Source: Vibrio europaeus (GTDB taxonomy: Bacteria; Pseudomonadota; Gammaproteobacteria; Enterobacterales; Vibrionaceae). From it: a stretch of 64,000 bases of DNA. The position numbers and the translations under genes were made by a program. The stretch covers positions 1 through 64,000 of the forward strand of contig NZ_LUAX01000007.1 in assembly GCF_001695575.1 (NCBI RefSeq). Reading direction: 5' to 3'. The notes under the pieces were generated by a model. It was not told where the DNA came from and made no database searches. It saw only the letters and a program-made list of their open reading frames with translations. How positions within the stretch are numbered: the stretch's first letter is position 1; the number at the start of each line of letters is the position of its first letter. This document shows, in pieces, positions 16,592 to 25,892 of this stretch.

Positions 16592-17503
16592 TTAGTTGAC
16601 TGCTGATGTTGATTTAACATCTTCAATCATCTGCTCTGTCGCACGCATACCTGCGATAGATAGATACCAAGCGTTAATGTCTAAGTAAGCTAACTTCTTG
16701 TTTTGGTAAGCGTCAGTTGCTTTAACCAAATCGTTTTCGAAGTCACGCTTAACTGTGCTGCCTTTGCCTTTATTGATCAGGATATCTTTGTCGATAACGA
16801 GCAAGGTTGATGGGTTCTTCTCTCGAATAAACTCATAAGAGACTAGGTCACCGTGACGACTCTCTTTAATCCCTTTCACCGTCTCTTTGAAGCCAAAGTC
16901 TTTGTAGATAGCGGAGAAACGAGATTGCGCACCAAAGGCCGTAATGTTACCACCCGCACTCATTACCGTTAGAGCGTCAACATCGTTCTTGTCATTGGAA
17001 GCGCTGATTGATTTGAATTCTTTGTCTAGCTGCTCGATCTTAGACTCAACAAAATCTTGTTTCTCAAAGACTTCGCCAAGGTTACGCCATTGCTCTTGAG
17101 TACTCTCCCAGTAACCTTTGTTTGAATCCGCAGCAAAAACGATCGTTGGGGCGATCTCTGTAAGCTCTTTGTACTTCGCAGCGCCGCGAGAACCCACAAT
17201 GATTAGGTCAGGTTTTTGAGTATAGATGGTTTCAAAATCTGGCTCGTGCAGGCTGCCAGCTGAAATGAATTTGTAATCTCGATATTCAGCCAAGTAATCA
17301 GGGAACATGCTGACCGTTGACACTGCGACAGGCTCAATTCCAAATGCTTTAACGGTATCTAACGCGCCCAATCCAATAACCACAACCCTTTCAGGGTTCG
17401 ACTCCAATTTTGTGGTGCCTTGTGCGTGCTCAATTTCGACCATTTTAGCGTTAGCGCCAAATGCTAACAATCCTGTGGCTAATGCCAATACAGACAACTT
17501 CAT
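16592..17503 (-). CDS. vctP: Periplasmic ferric-siderophore-binding protein
   Basis: 303 residues. Signal peptide to about residue 19 (LLAFGANA). The mature protein is a class III (PeriBP_2, FecB/FatB-type) binding protein: NPERVVVIGLGALDTVKAFG near the start, KPDLIIVGSR in the first lobe, a long helix linking the lobes, and a second lobe with VLMSAGG-like TVMSAGGNITAFG. No lipobox, so it is soluble in the periplasm. A GGAG ribosome-binding site and a Fur-like box lie upstream. It heads the importer operon. Confidence 0.85.
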   Translation of the reverse strand: MKLSVLALATGLLAFGANAKMVEIEHAQGTTKLESNPERVVVIGLGALDTVKAFGIEPVAVSTVSMFPDYLAEYRDYKFISAGSLHEPDFETIYTQKPDLIIVGSRGAAKYKELTEIAPTIVFAADSNKGYWESTQEQWRNLGEVFEKQDFVESKIEQLDKEFKSISASNDKNDVDALTVMSAGGNITAFGAQSRFSAIYKDFGFKETVKGIKESRHGDLVSYEFIREKNPSTLLVIDKDILINKGKGSTVKRDFENDLVKATDAYQNKKLAYLDINAWYLSIAGMRATEQMIEDVKSTSAVN

Positions 17504-17525
17504 TGTTTGACTCCATAATTACTAA

Positions 17526-17545
17526 TGCAATCCATTATCATTTAG
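17526..17545 (-). promoter_or_regulatory. Fur box upstream of vctP
   Basis: On the minus strand CTAAATGATAATGGATTGC keeps the AATGATAAT core of the Fur consensus, with about 12 of 19 positions matching. It lies 23-42 bp upstream of the vctP ATG. Confidence 0.6.
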
Positions 17546-17635
17546 ATTCATAGTAAAGTCATCCGCAATTTACGTTATTTACACTTTTAAAATTGATGTG
17601 ACAAATGAGTTAGTTAGAGCGCAGATGTAAAAAAA

Positions 17636-17652
17636 GGAGCTCTAATAGCTCC
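17636..17652 (-). terminator. Terminator of the S4-domain gene
   Basis: On the minus strand GGAGCT-ATTAG-AGCTCC is followed by seven T. It lies 19 bp beyond the stop codon. Confidence 0.8.
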
Positions 17653-17670
17653 CTTTGAAATGAATAGAAT

Positions 17671-18093
17671 TTAGAAAAAATCGATTGTGGAACGACCATT
17701 GCCTTTCTTCTTGGCAGGTTTCGATTCTTCGCTTTTCGCTTGTGGTGACTTATCTTTTGACGGCTTACGACTTTTAGAGTTCGCCTGCTTACTCGGTTTC
17801 TCTACCTTCTCAGGTTTCACTTCAGGCTCTGTCACTGGTGCATCGCACACCACCACATAGTATTCTTGGTTAAATTCAAAAAAGTCACCATCGTAGAGCT
17901 TACGACGTTTACGCGTTTCCAATTCGCCATTGACGGCAACGTAACCTTCAGCAATAAGGTGCTTCGCCTCACCTCCACCACCGACTAAATTGGCTATTTT
18001 GAATACCTTATACAACTCTATTGGCTGTGACGAAACTTCGATACCAATCGCTTCGATTTCGATTTCTTCACCCTGTTCGTAATCCTGGTCCAT
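17671..18093 (-). CDS. S4-domain RNA-binding protein
   Basis: 140 residues from the ATG at 18093, which has AAGGCA upstream; a longer frame to 18141 lacks such a site. The S4 fold spans about residues 15-85 (IELYKVFKIANLVGGGGEAKHLIAEGYVAVNGE is the diagnostic core, similar to YbcJ). The last 50 residues are a low-complexity tail of Lys, Ser, Pro and Glu, ending NGRSTIDFF, and likely disordered. Small stand-alone S4 proteins bind structured RNA such as rRNA; the target here is unknown. Flanking genes give no clue. Confidence 0.8.
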   Translation of the reverse strand: MDQDYEQGEEIEIEAIGIEVSSQPIELYKVFKIANLVGGGGEAKHLIAEGYVAVNGELETRKRRKLYDGDFFEFNQEYYVVVCDAPVTEPEVKPEKVEKPSKQANSKSRKPSKDKSPQAKSEESKPAKKKGNGRSTIDFF

Positions 18094-18201
18094 ACGATGC
18101 CTTATGGTCTTTCTTAAACAAAAAAGAGAGTCTAATCTCAATATCTATATAAATAAACTAAAGTTAGTAATAAGTATAAGATACAAGTAGGGTTCAACGT
18201 C

Positions 18202-19002
18202 GTGAAGTGGTCTTTGCTACCGTTACTGTTTCCATTGAGTAGTGCCTGTATGGCTTATCATCCTCCCACTAACGTCGTTATCTACGGTGATGACGCTTAT
18301 CCTCCATATAGCTACATAGAAAATGGGCAAGCAAAAGGCATTTATACTGAAATTCTTCAAGCAGTATTCGAAGGTATGCCCAAATACCGAGTTAAAATCA
18401 CCCTAGTGCCTTGGAAGCGAGGGCTTAAGTTACTTGAGGTGGGAGAAGGTTTTGCGCTTTACCCTCCCTATTACTACACAGATAAACGCCCTTATATATC
18501 CCCCTACTCAATTCCCATTTTGAATGAGGAGGTTGTGGTTTACTGCCAAGCAGATAGCGTTAAGAATCGGCAGTTAGAACGTTGGCCCGCTGATTATCTC
18601 GGGCTAACAATTGGTATCAATGAAGCCTTTGCGCTTGGAGGAACAGAGTTCTGGGAGGCCGTTAAGCAAGGGAAGATTTTTTTAAAAGAAGCCAAAGGCA
18701 ATCGCGCCAACCTTCTTAACTTGTACAAAAACCGCATAGACTGCTACATCAATGATCGACTCTCTATTCTATGGGAAATAAAACTGCTTACTCAGGAAGG
18801 AGTGGTTAAACCAAAATGGAAACTAACATTAGGCACTTCGATTAGCGGCGAACAAGGCTACTTAGGGTTTACCAAAGTATCCCCAAGTAAATACCCTTAC
18901 AAAGCACATTTCGTCGAAAAATTTAACCAGACATTAGAGCAACTTCAGAAAGATGGCACTGTCGACAACATCATGTCCAAATATCTGAATAATAACAACT
19001 AG
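18202..19002 (+). CDS. Periplasmic solute-binding protein, family 3 (amino-acid type)
   Basis: 266 residues, GTG start. Signal peptide to about residue 18 (SSACMA). The mature part has the SBP_bac_3 layout: VVIYGDDAYPPYSYIENGQAKGIYTEI at the start of lobe 1, ITLVPWKRGLKLLEVGEG, and a final helix QTLEQLQKDGTVDNIMSKYL. No permease or ATPase gene is adjacent. Many stand-alone members in vibrios feed two-component or c-di-GMP sensors, or are orphan binding proteins. It is followed by a response regulator gene 147 bp downstream, without evidence that the two act together. Confidence 0.75.
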   Translation: MKWSLLPLLFPLSSACMAYHPPTNVVIYGDDAYPPYSYIENGQAKGIYTEILQAVFEGMPKYRVKITLVPWKRGLKLLEVGEGFALYPPYYYTDKRPYISPYSIPILNEEVVVYCQADSVKNRQLERWPADYLGLTIGINEAFALGGTEFWEAVKQGKIFLKEAKGNRANLLNLYKNRIDCYINDRLSILWEIKLLTQEGVVKPKWKLTLGTSISGEQGYLGFTKVSPSKYPYKAHFVEKFNQTLEQLQKDGTVDNIMSKYLNNNN

Positions 19003-19148
19003 CTGACTTTTCTTACACTCACCTGACACACTTTCCACGTTGGAAAATTTGCTTTTCCGCCTTTTCCGTTCGGAATCCCTTACATTGCCCCCCTCAACAC
19101 AACGCATAGGACGCATTAGTCCCAATATACCAATAAGAGAAAGTAGTG

Positions 19149-19784
19149 ATGACCAGAGATACCAACGTTCTAGTACTAGATAGCCAGCCAATCGTGCGCG
19201 AAGCCGTTTCTCAACTTGTCTATGACGGGCTAGCGCATTCGCAAGTTTACCAAGCTTCAACCGCTGTATTCGGAATACAGGTATTGAAGACGTACGATAT
19301 CGAATTGGTGCTGTTAGATGTAGAACTTGAGGGCTCAGATGGATTTGAATTTTTAAGGCGAGCTCGTGCTCATGGCTATAAAGGCCAAGTGCTATTTATT
19401 TCTAATACCGACCACCCTATGTATTCAGATACAGCAAGAAAGCTAGGTGCAAACGGGTACATCACAAAGCGTGAAGACACCCCAGTGATTCGTGAGGCTA
19501 TTATTCGTGTCGCTAGCGGTTACTCGGTGTTTAAACGCAAAGGTCTGGGACAGAGCGAGCGCTGTACTACGCTTTCAAATCGAGAAACTGTCGTATTCAA
19601 TTATCTAGTCAAAGGTTACAGCAACAAGAAAATTTCAGAAATCTTATCTTTAAGCTCGAAGACCATTAGTACCTACAAATCTCGAATACTGGATAAGTAC
19701 AAGGTGGACTCAATCGTCGAACTGATGAACCTACAACAACACGTCTATGTGGATGTCTCTGAAACTAGAACAAGTGCTGCTTGA
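19149..19784 (+). CDS. NarL/FixJ-family response regulator
   Basis: 211 residues from the ATG at 19149 (a GTG one codon earlier is possible). The receiver domain spans about 1-120, with the phospho-acceptor Asp in LVLLDVEL, the Thr/Ser position in VLFISNTD and the Lys in GYITKRED. The C-terminal LuxR-type helix-turn-helix is at about 142-200 (LSNRETVVFNYLVKGYSNKKISEILSLSSKTISTYKSRIL). No histidine kinase gene is adjacent, so it is an orphan. Its 3' end overlaps the convergent LysR gene by 20 bp. Confidence 0.85.
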   Translation: MTRDTNVLVLDSQPIVREAVSQLVYDGLAHSQVYQASTAVFGIQVLKTYDIELVLLDVELEGSDGFEFLRRARAHGYKGQVLFISNTDHPMYSDTARKLGANGYITKREDTPVIREAIIRVASGYSVFKRKGLGQSERCTTLSNRETVVFNYLVKGYSNKKISEILSLSSKTISTYKSRILDKYKVDSIVELMNLQQHVYVDVSETRTSAA

Positions 19785-20655
19785 GTTTTTTTACGAGCAG
19801 CCTATGCAAAGGATTGTCATGATTTACAAGTTTATAATTGGCGACAATGGACAGAGGCTGTTCAAGTTGTAAATTCTCAGGTAATACAGTGACATCGTAG
19901 TCAGTGTGAGCTTTTAAATGGCTCGTTGCTGGCAACAGTGTCGCACATTCCATTTCACACAATATTTCGAATAAACAGGTCATATCATCAACGGTCGCAA
20001 CCTTATTGATCTTTACGCCGTTAGACTCAAGCGTGCGCTTAATGACCGCTTTCTTATCTTGCCAACCTTTCATTTCCATCAACACATAAGGCATGGCCAG
20101 TTTTTCGTCTAAAGTACGCTGTTGGTACTTTTTCGCACAAACAATCGCACCTTTGTACTTACCCAAATGATGTTGGTATATGGTTTTAACCTGTTCATCG
20201 TTGAAATACTGCACACCAATATCGATGCTCTCATCGTGAATCTTTGTCACTGAAGAATCAGACCAGGTCGTGATCTGAACTTCTGCTTTAGGAAACGTCT
20301 CAAGTAAATCCAAGAGCAATGATTTGCCTATTAAGTATTGCGCTAAGCTTGGTAGAGCGAGCACTATCGGCTTTTCATAAGTCATTGGGTCAAGAGCGAC
20401 AGGCTGCACCGCATCGTCGATCAGATTGAGACCTTTAGTAATTTTAGGCAATAGGTTGAGCGTATATTCCGTCGGCTCAAACTCGAATGCACCTCGGACA
20501 AAAAGCTGATCACCCAGTTGCTCTCGTAATTTAGCCAAATGCTTGCTCACCGCACTCTCTGTCTTACCTAACTCCTTAGCTACAGGTTTAAGTTGGCGAT
20601 GCTTTTCTAACAAAGTAAGCACCTTGAGTAAATTGAGATCCAACTGTGACTTCAT
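19765..20655 (-). CDS. LysR-family transcriptional regulator
   Basis: 296 residues. The N-terminal winged helix (about 1-62) has the family pattern LNLLKVLTLLEKHRQLKPVAKELGKTESAVSKHLAKLREQLGDQLFVR. The rest is the two-lobed effector-binding domain. Coding ends overlap tail to tail with the response regulator, so the two transcripts are mutually antisense at their 3' ends. No target can be named. It is most like the ToxR-independent LysR proteins common on vibrio secondary chromosomes. Confidence 0.82.
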   Translation of the reverse strand: MKSQLDLNLLKVLTLLEKHRQLKPVAKELGKTESAVSKHLAKLREQLGDQLFVRGAFEFEPTEYTLNLLPKITKGLNLIDDAVQPVALDPMTYEKPIVLALPSLAQYLIGKSLLLDLLETFPKAEVQITTWSDSSVTKIHDESIDIGVQYFNDEQVKTIYQHHLGKYKGAIVCAKKYQQRTLDEKLAMPYVLMEMKGWQDKKAVIKRTLESNGVKINKVATVDDMTCLFEILCEMECATLLPATSHLKAHTDYDVTVLPENLQLEQPLSIVANYKLVNHDNPLHRLLVKKLKQHLF

Positions 20656-21041
20656 AACAATACCGCGCGATTACTTTTGTGTTGAAGATTATGAGTATGC
20701 TCTAGCTAAGCGACTTATTGGTTAAACTAGGTGAATAAAACATTATAATCATATATTTACTATAAAACATCACATGCTCTTGTCAGAATACCCAGCAAAT
20801 TTCGCTCTTTGCTTACTCAGAAACCATATTCAAACCGTAGGTTTATCAAGTGAAATATCAACAACATTGGTTACTCTGTGAGCTACAGTTAATATTTTTT
20901 ATGCAACTAATAAATAATGCGATTGATATGCTAGAGATCAAAACTCAATTCCTGTATTACTAACAGAATAAGTGATTAAAAGTATAATTAATATCACGTA
21001 ACAAAGATAAACCACCGAGTTATCAGGTATATAGATTTTCA
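20656..21041. other. 386-bp intergenic region upstream of two divergent genes
   Basis: AT-rich, and contains the promoters of the LysR gene (minus) and the EAL gene (plus). I see no gene, strong hairpin, repeat or recognisable RNA. The stretch next to the EAL gene (about 20880-21030) is particularly AT-rich and would suit H-NS-type binding, but that is only an impression. Confidence 0.4.
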
Positions 21042-22817
21042 ATGGATCATTCAGTTGACAACGTCGTGTCTCCACCAAAACTGTCCCTAGTCTCTGGGAC
21101 AGATGATGAGCTTGTAGATAAAATTGAATCCGCAGTACTGGGGCTCACTGGGGCTGAACTCGATGATCTGATGGATAATCATTTCCGTCATATGATTGAT
21201 GTGCTTAACGATGGCATCTTCTATATGGCAGGGAATGAATATGTTTGCTTCTATAACCCTTCTTTTTACTCACGCTTTGGCATCGAATCTGGACATACCG
21301 ATTTAAAAAGCTGGACTAATCTTATTCATCCTCAAGATCAAATCGCATTCGGCGAAAAAGTGGATGAGCACATTCAGCAAGATGGTGCTCGCGTTGTCAC
21401 TCAATATCGCATTCGTTGTACCAATGGCCGTTACATTTGGCTTGAGGGCACTGCCGTTACAAAAACAGTCAATGGCAAAAGGTTTATGATTGGCTGCCAT
21501 CGCGATATCTCCGATAGAAAGCTAATGGAGTCTTATGTTCAGCAAACATCGTTAACTGATGGTTCTTCTGGGTTAGCTAACGAGCAGAAGTTGGCGATGG
21601 ATCTCGATAACCTAAAGGTGTTGAACGAAGAAGCACACCATCTCATGTACATTCAACCCGGTGTTACGCGTTCGTATCAGTCTCTGTATGCGGCTCAAAT
21701 GATGCGTAACTTGCTATCGCGACTAACTAAAGTGCTCGGCGACTTTCCTGAGCAGTTCGTTGATATGTACCGTATCCAGTCTCACGACTTCGCCATCATT
21801 ATCCGTGGTGAATTCGATGAGCCCGCCCTCAACAAGTTGGCTCGTCGCATAACCAAAGTCTATAAAGAAGCAATTCGGACACTCGATTTCCTGTTTGCTA
21901 ACGATATCAGTATTGGTATTTACCCAAACATCTCAGAGGATTGTGATACAGACGAAGTAGTGCGTGTTGCTGCTCAAACCTGTCAGTTCGCAGCAGCACA
22001 TTCTGAGCACTCTGTGCGAATTTATGCAGGAAGAACCAAAGCTCAAATAGATCGACACTTCTACATTGATCAAGAGCTTGGCAACGCCATACGTAACGGT
22101 GACCTATCGGTTAAGTTTCAGCCTATCGTCTGCTGCAAATCAGATAAGGTCGCAAGCTTTGAAAGCCTAGTTCGATGGCGTAGTGATACATTAGGAGAGA
22201 TTTACCCAGACGAATTCATCTCAGTGGCGGAAAAGAAAGGTTTGATTAGCGAACTAGGCTACTTCGTGTTTGAGAAGGCCTGTTGCTTTATCAACAAGTA
22301 CCAGCAAACGCACACTGAAGAAATCAAAGTCAATGTAAATGTTTCAGTACTTCAGTTACTTAGCCAACAATTTCCTGATAACGTTAAGCAGATTACCAAA
22401 GAATTTGGTGTCAATGCTAACTCAATCATGCTCGAACTCACTGAGACCATCATATTAGATGACAACAAAGACGCTATCTCTCAGCTAATGCGACTGAAGC
22501 AATTTGGTTTTCAGCTCTCTTTAGATGACTTTGGCGCGGGCTATAGCTCATTGAACAGTTTTTTTGATTTGCCGCTGTCACAAATAAAAATCGATAAATC
22601 AATTGCTTGGCGCTCACTAGAAAATCCAGTCACGTTTGAATACCTCTCATTTATCACCAATTTGTGTAACGCCTACAATATCGATATTGTCATTGAAGGC
22701 ATTGAAGATGCAGCAATGCAACGCGTCTTCACCGATATGGGAGCCGCCTATCTACAAGGTTATTGGTTCTCCAAGCCACTTTCCCTTGCCAGTGCGAGCC
22801 ACTATACCAAGATATAG
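21042..22817 (+). CDS. PAS-EAL cyclic-di-GMP phosphodiesterase with a degenerate GGDEF domain
   Basis: 591 residues, no transmembrane segment, so cytoplasmic. A PAS/PAC sensor spans about 45-165 (ending GCHRDISDRKLMES). The following GGDEF-like domain (about 180-335) has lost its signature: the active-site loop reads YRIQSHDFAI, so it should not make c-di-GMP. The EAL domain (about 345-590) has FESLVRW (the catalytic Glu kept, Ala replaced by Ser), ELTETI, DDFGAGYSSL, KIDKS and IEGIED, so it is expected to hydrolyse c-di-GMP. The PAS input may sense redox or a small ligand. Confidence 0.85.
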   Translation: MDHSVDNVVSPPKLSLVSGTDDELVDKIESAVLGLTGAELDDLMDNHFRHMIDVLNDGIFYMAGNEYVCFYNPSFYSRFGIESGHTDLKSWTNLIHPQDQIAFGEKVDEHIQQDGARVVTQYRIRCTNGRYIWLEGTAVTKTVNGKRFMIGCHRDISDRKLMESYVQQTSLTDGSSGLANEQKLAMDLDNLKVLNEEAHHLMYIQPGVTRSYQSLYAAQMMRNLLSRLTKVLGDFPEQFVDMYRIQSHDFAIIIRGEFDEPALNKLARRITKVYKEAIRTLDFLFANDISIGIYPNISEDCDTDEVVRVAAQTCQFAAAHSEHSVRIYAGRTKAQIDRHFYIDQELGNAIRNGDLSVKFQPIVCCKSDKVASFESLVRWRSDTLGEIYPDEFISVAEKKGLISELGYFVFEKACCFINKYQQTHTEEIKVNVNVSVLQLLSQQFPDNVKQITKEFGVNANSIMLELTETIILDDNKDAISQLMRLKQFGFQLSLDDFGAGYSSLNSFFDLPLSQIKIDKSIAWRSLENPVTFEYLSFITNLCNAYNIDIVIEGIEDAAMQRVFTDMGAAYLQGYWFSKPLSLASASHYTKI

Positions 22818-23064
22818 CCCTGTCTCATATCCGAGACTTATTCACCGAATTCATCATTCCATTTGACTAATTAACTTTAGTTGTAGAGAATTCACACAAA
22901 TTTATAAACTAGTTCATATACCTCGCTAGAATTGCGACTACAGGTAACGGTGTTTGGTGAAGCCTAGCTTCTCAATCAAGGATAGATAAAGCACTGATAA
23001 CGTAAATAAAATCGTTATTACTGGACAAGGAACTAACTGTTGTTTCTGCCTCTGGAGTAAAAAA

Positions 23065-24219
23065 GTGTCTTATTCAGTACGTAACTTGATTGGTGCAGCT
23101 CTCTCTGCAACGCTAATTTTTTCGCCTGTCGTTTCCGCTTCAGCTAACTCAGCCTTATGGTTCGAGCATACTGATATTCAGATGCCAACCAATACCATGG
23201 TTGCTGAGTTAAACAATGGTTTACGGTTTGTTATCCTACCAACCACTCGTCGCTCTGATGAAGTCTCCCTACGAATCCTGATTGGATCTGGCACCGCTCA
23301 GCAAACCAATGCTCAAAACTCAACGGCCAAGCTAGCCGCAAGTTCTGCAGTAAAGAGCAGTGACTGGAAAGCCACGACTGAACTAGAACAAACAGTATTT
23401 AGCCTCGATCTTTTGCATGCGGATGCAAACGCGATAGAAGCAAGCTTAGCCGCTATGCAGAAAAGCCTAGAGACCAATACAAACGGCAACGAGTTCAAGC
23501 AAAAATTCTACGTACCACAAAACGTGACAGTTATTGTTACTGGTGGGGTTAACACTAGACAGACAACCAAGCTAATACAACGCCAGTTCTCTGGTTGGGC
23601 AAAAAGTACATCAAAGCAATCCGATGCAGCAAGCAACATTGCACTGAACGCTTATCTCAAGCCAAGCGAAACAAATGACACTGGCTTGTCAGTAAGCACG
23701 CTTAAAATACTCCAAGACGAGCAAGACAGTAAGCTACAACGTAAAGAGATCTTGCTAACTACTTTGGCCAACAAGATGCTAGAACATCGTATTCAAAACG
23801 CTCTTGAAGAGCAGCATTCTCAAGCAAAAGTCTCTGTCGACAACGAGGTTCTTTTTGATCACCGCATGCTATCGCAAATTCGTATTACGGAAATGTCAGC
23901 CGACGAAAAGTCGACAACAGAAAGCGTAGTGAAATCTGAAATAAAGCGCGCGATCGCGGCTGGATTCACGCAAGTTGAATACGAAATGGTCGTTAGCGAA
24001 CTGCGCGATCAACTTAAAAGCAAAACTCGACTAGGCAACGACCACTATGCCGCAGACCAAGCAGACCGTCTGGTTGAAGCGATCAGCTTAGGCAACGTCT
24101 ACACAGAGCCTTCATACGATCTTGATTTGCTCAACTTCCACGTGGCTCACCTAAATGAGTACGATGTAAGTAAAGAGTTTGAGAAGACTTGGTCAGCTGA
24201 CAGCAGCGTCACGCTATAA
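23065..24219 (+). CDS. Secreted M16-peptidase-like protein without the zinc-binding motif
   Basis: 384 residues, GTG start with TGGAG upstream. Signal peptide to about residue 28 (VVSASA). The next part reads like the start of an M16 (insulinase/pitrilysin) domain: VAELNNGLRFVILPT, then VSLRILIGSGTAQQ. However, the helix that should carry HxxEH is replaced by QNSTAKLAASSAVK, and about 60-70 residues of the normal N-terminal half seem missing. A later M16 feature, FYVPQNVTVIVTGGVN followed by a QRQFSGW segment, is kept. So a non-catalytic, perhaps chaperone-like, periplasmic relative is likely. Confidence 0.65.
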   Translation: MSYSVRNLIGAALSATLIFSPVVSASANSALWFEHTDIQMPTNTMVAELNNGLRFVILPTTRRSDEVSLRILIGSGTAQQTNAQNSTAKLAASSAVKSSDWKATTELEQTVFSLDLLHADANAIEASLAAMQKSLETNTNGNEFKQKFYVPQNVTVIVTGGVNTRQTTKLIQRQFSGWAKSTSKQSDAASNIALNAYLKPSETNDTGLSVSTLKILQDEQDSKLQRKEILLTTLANKMLEHRIQNALEEQHSQAKVSVDNEVLFDHRMLSQIRITEMSADEKSTTESVVKSEIKRAIAAGFTQVEYEMVVSELRDQLKSKTRLGNDHYAADQADRLVEAISLGNVYTEPSYDLDLLNFHVAHLNEYDVSKEFEKTWSADSSVTL

Positions 24220-24254
24220 GCCAGTTATACCAAGCCAAATAAATATCAAATTGA

Positions 24255-24287
24255 AACCAGTAGTGCGCCCCACTACTGGTTTTTTTA
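24255..24287 (+). terminator. Terminator of the M16-like gene, shared with yejF
   Basis: AACCAGTAGTG and CCACTACTGGTT form a stem of about 11 bp with a short loop, running into seven T on the plus strand. The convergent yejF message may use the other face. Confidence 0.8.
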
Positions 24288-24297
24288 TGAGGAGAGA

Positions 24298-25890
24298 TTA
24301 TAAAGAGGAAAGATTGACTAGATGCCGCGTATAGGGTTGCTGTGGGCGACTAAACAATTCCTGAGTCTCACCTTGTTCGATGATTTCCCCTTGCTTCATT
24401 ACAATCGTGTAATGGCACAACGAGCGTACTACATTCAAATCATGACTGATAAACAAATAGGTGAGTTGATACTTTTCTTGGAGCGATTTCAGCAGATCGA
24501 GCACCTGCGCTTGCACCGTCCTGTCTAAAGAAGAGGTTGGCTCATCTAACAGAATAAACTCTGGTTTAAGGATTAACGCACGCGCGATTGCAATACGCTG
24601 CCGTTGTCCGCCAGAAAACTCATTTGGGTAGCGATGTCTTGTCTCTGAGTCTAGGTCGACCTCTGCCATAACATCGCAAATTCGTTGCTCTATTTCATCT
24701 TCGCTCAGCGTCTGATGTACCTTTAACCCTTCACCAATCACTTGTGCCACCGACATACGGGGATTCAGCGCTGAGAATGGATCTTGAAACACTACCTGCA
24801 TCTTACTTCGATAAGGCAACATTCCCTTTCTATCTAAGCCTTGAAGCTCGTTGTCTTGATAAGCGATAGAACCTTCCGATTTGACCAAGCGCAGTATTGC
24901 CATTCCCGTGGTTGATTTACCCGAACCACTCTCACCTACTAGCCCTATCGTGTGCCCTTTCTTCAACTCAAAGTTCATATTAGTGACGGCTTTAATATGC
25001 GATACCACCCGCTTAAAGATCCCGCCGGTAATCGGGAACCAAACACGTAAGTTGCTCACATCCAATAAAGGCGTAGATTGCTCACTGATTTTGACTGGTA
25101 GCCCTCTTGGGTCGGAGTTAATCAGCTTTTGCGTGTACTCATGTACGGGTGAATTGAATATCTGCTCGCAACTGCCAGTTTCAACCAAACTACCGTTTTG
25201 CATGACAGATACACGATCAGCAATTCGTTTTACAATACTCAAGTCATGAGTAATAAACAGCATTGCCATGCCCATTTCTTGTTGTAGCTGCTTTAATAGG
25301 TCGAGTATCTGAGCCTGTACAGAGACATCCAATGCTGTCGTCGGTTCGTCAGCGATTAGCAACTCGGGTTCGTTAATCAGTGCCATAGCAATCATTACCC
25401 GTTGCCTCTCTCCCCCAGACAGCTCATGTGGATATGCCATAACCTTGTGCTCAGGGTTACGAATGCCCACCTTTCCCAACCACTCTACAGCGAGTGCTTC
25501 TGCGACTCGTTGGCGCATCCCTCTATGGATAGCCAATGTTTCAACCAGTTGTTTGCCTATCTTGTGCAGCGGATTGAGCGAAACCATTGGCTCTTGAAAA
25601 ATCATGCCGATTCTTCCGCCTCGTATCCCTCTTAACTGGCGCTCTGAACACTCAAGAATATTGATGCCATCAAAGGTAACATTGCCAGATAGGTAGTGAG
25701 AAGAGCCTTGAGGGAGCAGCTTAAGAATAGAGTTGGCTGTTACCGATTTACCAGAGCCACTTTCGCCGACTAAGGCAAGCGTCTCACCTTTATCGATAGA
25801 GAGTGACACCTCGTTAGTCACCTGTTCGACTTGCTTCTTACGACCAAACCCAACAGATAAGCCATTAATAGTAAGTACAGTTTCAGACAT
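24298..25890 (-). CDS. yejF: Peptide ABC transporter ATPase, two fused nucleotide-binding domains
   Basis: 530 residues carrying two complete ATPase domains in one chain, as in YejF. Each half has a Walker A GESGSGKS (residues about 37 and 320), a signature (LSGGERQRV, FSGGQRQRI) and a Walker B (LLIADEP, FILLDEP). Each ends with the OppD/F-type extension (PVHEYTQKLINSDPRG; PQQPYTRHLVN). It drives import of short peptides, including microcin C in E. coli, through the two permeases encoded upstream. Last gene of the yejABEF operon, 2 bp after yejE. Confidence 0.92.
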   Translation of the reverse strand: MSETVLTINGLSVGFGRKKQVEQVTNEVSLSIDKGETLALVGESGSGKSVTANSILKLLPQGSSHYLSGNVTFDGINILECSERQLRGIRGGRIGMIFQEPMVSLNPLHKIGKQLVETLAIHRGMRQRVAEALAVEWLGKVGIRNPEHKVMAYPHELSGGERQRVMIAMALINEPELLIADEPTTALDVSVQAQILDLLKQLQQEMGMAMLFITHDLSIVKRIADRVSVMQNGSLVETGSCEQIFNSPVHEYTQKLINSDPRGLPVKISEQSTPLLDVSNLRVWFPITGGIFKRVVSHIKAVTNMNFELKKGHTIGLVGESGSGKSTTGMAILRLVKSEGSIAYQDNELQGLDRKGMLPYRSKMQVVFQDPFSALNPRMSVAQVIGEGLKVHQTLSEDEIEQRICDVMAEVDLDSETRHRYPNEFSGGQRQRIAIARALILKPEFILLDEPTSSLDRTVQAQVLDLLKSLQEKYQLTYLFISHDLNVVRSLCHYTIVMKQGEIIEQGETQELFSRPQQPYTRHLVNLSSL

Positions 25891-25892
25891 CG

